Assembly: GCA_025450555.1 (NCBI GenBank)
Contig: JANWHF010000336.1
Span: forward strand, 1-9,463
Direction: 5' to 3'
Length of the DNA stretch: 9,463 bases
Origin: Tepidisphaeraceae bacterium
GTDB lineage: Bacteria > Planctomycetota > Phycisphaerae > Tepidisphaerales > Tepidisphaeraceae
The notes below the pieces were generated by a model. It did no database searches. It had not been told where the DNA came from and worked only from the letters and a program-made list of their open reading frames with translations. This document shows, piece after piece, positions 7,339-9,463 of this stretch. A program made the position numbers and the translations under genes. The stretch's first letter is position 1; the number at the start of each line of letters is the position of its first letter.

Positions 7339-9463
7339 GTATCCTCCGTGACGCGAGCTCGATATCGAGCATCGCTAAGCAACGGGTGTCCGTACCCGTC
7401 GTGGGAACCTGGGGCTTATTTAGCCGCGTTCATCTAACGCGGCCCGCCATCCCGACGGGCTAATCCTGGCCCGAGGGTGAACGACGTACATGAAATCAGA
7501 GAGATGGGCTGGTGCTCCGACCAGCACAAGCAGGTGTGAAACGGTTGGCAGACCTCCTTGTTTTGTAACTCAGCGGCAGGGTCCGTCCTGCCACCCCCGG
7601 ATCGCCGAAGCGCTCCGTTAGTTTCCGCCTCCATGTTCGGATGATTGATCGCGCAAACTTGAACAACCCCAGATGCAGTTCTTGCGCCGCAAAAGTTACC
7701 GATAATAACGCCCGCCGGGCGATATTCCGGGGCAATGGCGGGTTTCCAACGCAATACTGTCGTTTTAGCGATGAAGACGCGAAGACGGGAATCTACGTTC
7801 ATTTTTGAGCGCAACTATTGCGCCAAAGAGAGAAGAGGTGGATATACCAAGTTTAGTGGGCTCGCTTGCGAGCCGTTGCGCACTGCCATGAATGGCGCGG
7901 TCAACGGCTCGCAAGCGAGGATCGCTAAACGTGCGCAATGAAACGAACCGTCTGATCGATGAAAGACTGTCGCGTTCGGGGGTGCCAAATCACCCTCCCC
8001 CGCTGCCCACCATGTCCGCCTGGGGTTGGGTCATGCGCTTCGCGTCCATCGCCTTTTTCAGTTCCGCTGGATCCAGGATTTTTCGCTCGGCCGCGACCTG
8101 CCGGACTGTCTTCCCCGTCTTGAAGCTTTCCTTGGCAATATCTGCCGCCTGGTCATAACCGATGAGCGGCGCGAGGCTCGTACACATCGCCAGGCTCTGC
8201 TCGACCAGCGATTCGCACCGCTCGCGATTGGCTGCAATCCCGCTCACGCACCGGTCGGCAAAGACGTGGGCCGCCCTGCCGAGTAGCTCAATCGACTGCA
8301 GCAGGTTGTAAGCCATCACTGGCATCATGACATTCAGCTCGAAGCTGCTTCCCAGGCCGCTGCCGGCAAAGGCGATGGTCGCATCATTGCCGACCACCTG
8401 CGAGCAAACCTGAAGCACCATCTCGCTCATCACCGGGTTCACCTTACCCGGCATAATCGAGCTGCCCGGCTGGGTGGAGGGGATGCTGATCTCGCCGATG
8501 CCGCAGCGCGGGCCGCTGGCCAACCAGCGAATATCGTTGGCGATCTTGGTCAGACTGATGGCGATCGTCTTCAAGAAGCCGCTGCATTCGACAACGCCAT
8601 CCTTGGCCGCCTGCGCCTCGAAATGATTGGCGGCTTCGACAAATTCGATCCCCGACCTGTGCGCGATGACGGCAATCGCCTGCTTGGCATAATCGGGATG
8701 AGAATTGATGCCTGTCCCCACTGCCGTCCCACCCAAAGGAAGTTCCCGCAGACATCGAATCGCCTTCTGGCATCGCTCCGCTGAAAGCTTCACCTGGTGA
8801 GCGTAGCCGGAAAGCTCCTGCCCCAGCCGGATTGGCGTGGCATCCTGCAGATGCGTCCGACCAATTTTCACGACATCGTCAAATTCGTTGGCTTTCTTCG
8901 CAAGCGCCTGCGCCAGATGATCCAGCGCCGGCAGAAGCGATTCCTTCAGCGCCACCGCCGCGGAAATGTGGATTGCGGTGGGAATTGAATCATTGGAGCT
9001 TTGCTCCATGTTCACATGATCGTTGGGATGAATTGGGTCTTTCCCGCCTCGCTTTCCGGTCGCGATTTCGTTAGCCCGGCTGGCGATGACCTCATTGGCA
9101 TTCATATTGGTCGAGGTGCCCGAGCCTGTCTGGAAAATGTCGATGACGAACTGGTTATCCAGCTTGCCGTCGATCACTTCCTGCGCCGCCTGCTGGATCA
9201 GTGATTTTTTCTTCTCGTCCAGCAGCTTGAGGCGATGATTCACTTCCGCGCAGGACCATTTGATCAGCCCCATCGCGGCAATAAACCTTCGATTAAAACG
9301 CAAATCTGAAATGGGGAAATTCTCCACCGCCCGGCCCGTCTGCGCGCCGTAATAGGCGTTGGCCGGCACTTTCGTTTCGCCCATCGAATCTTTTTCGGTT
9401 CGGAAACTCTCTGCCATGACAAACCTCTCCATCAATTTCGGGTCCTCGATCCATTATGGCCGC

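Overview
The window looks like chromosomal DNA of a planctomycete-type bacterium (Planctomycetota, moderate confidence). This rests on the flagellin with a GGGADFQLG segment before its C-terminal domain, a DUF4432 sugar-epimerase-like gene beside a metallo-beta-lactamase-fold gene, an SPFH protein fused to a GYF_2 domain, moderately high GC, and dispersed palindromes built on GGCTCGC-TT-GCGAGCC, which I recall from planctomycete genomes but could not check. There are no rRNA, tRNA, CRISPR, transposase or phage genes.

Layout: 1-378 is non-coding, with a GC-rich palindrome and an operator-like inverted repeat. 379-1485 (+) is the SPFH/GYF_2 protein. It converges on a stand-alone CheY-like receiver protein at 1652-2047 (-), with one copy of the palindromic repeat between them. 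2333-3652 (+) is ribonuclease D, which converges with only 4 bp of spacing on 3657-4766 (-), the DUF4432 protein. That gene follows the MBL-fold hydrolase at 4793-5566 (-) in a probable two-gene operon. A 23-bp divergent gap separates the hydrolase from a small FmdB-type zinc-ribbon gene at 5590-5814 (+), whose extended -10 box predicts a leaderless mRNA. A strong intrinsic terminator follows flagellin, 5905-7338 (-). A 651-bp gap then separates flagellin from class II fumarase fumC at 7990-9417 (-), whose start lies near the window edge.

The most interesting stretch is the gap upstream of flagellin. Read in the flagellin direction it holds a run of compact hairpins, and four of them display GGA in the loop. 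Two have the identical loop ACGGAC, and the same ACGGA motif overlaps the flagellin Shine-Dalgarno. This is the arrangement expected of a CsrA/RsmA-controlled leader, or of a CsrB-like decoy RNA, and it resembles the two-site hag leader of Bacillus subtilis. A correctly spaced sigma-54-like -24/-12 element lies further upstream, and a second copy of the dispersed palindrome lies beyond that.

The remaining genes are unrelated housekeeping or poorly characterised functions: TCA cycle, RNA processing, signalling, membrane/envelope and sugar binding. Apart from the MBL/DUF4432 pair, the window reads as a series of separate transcription units rather than one pathway.
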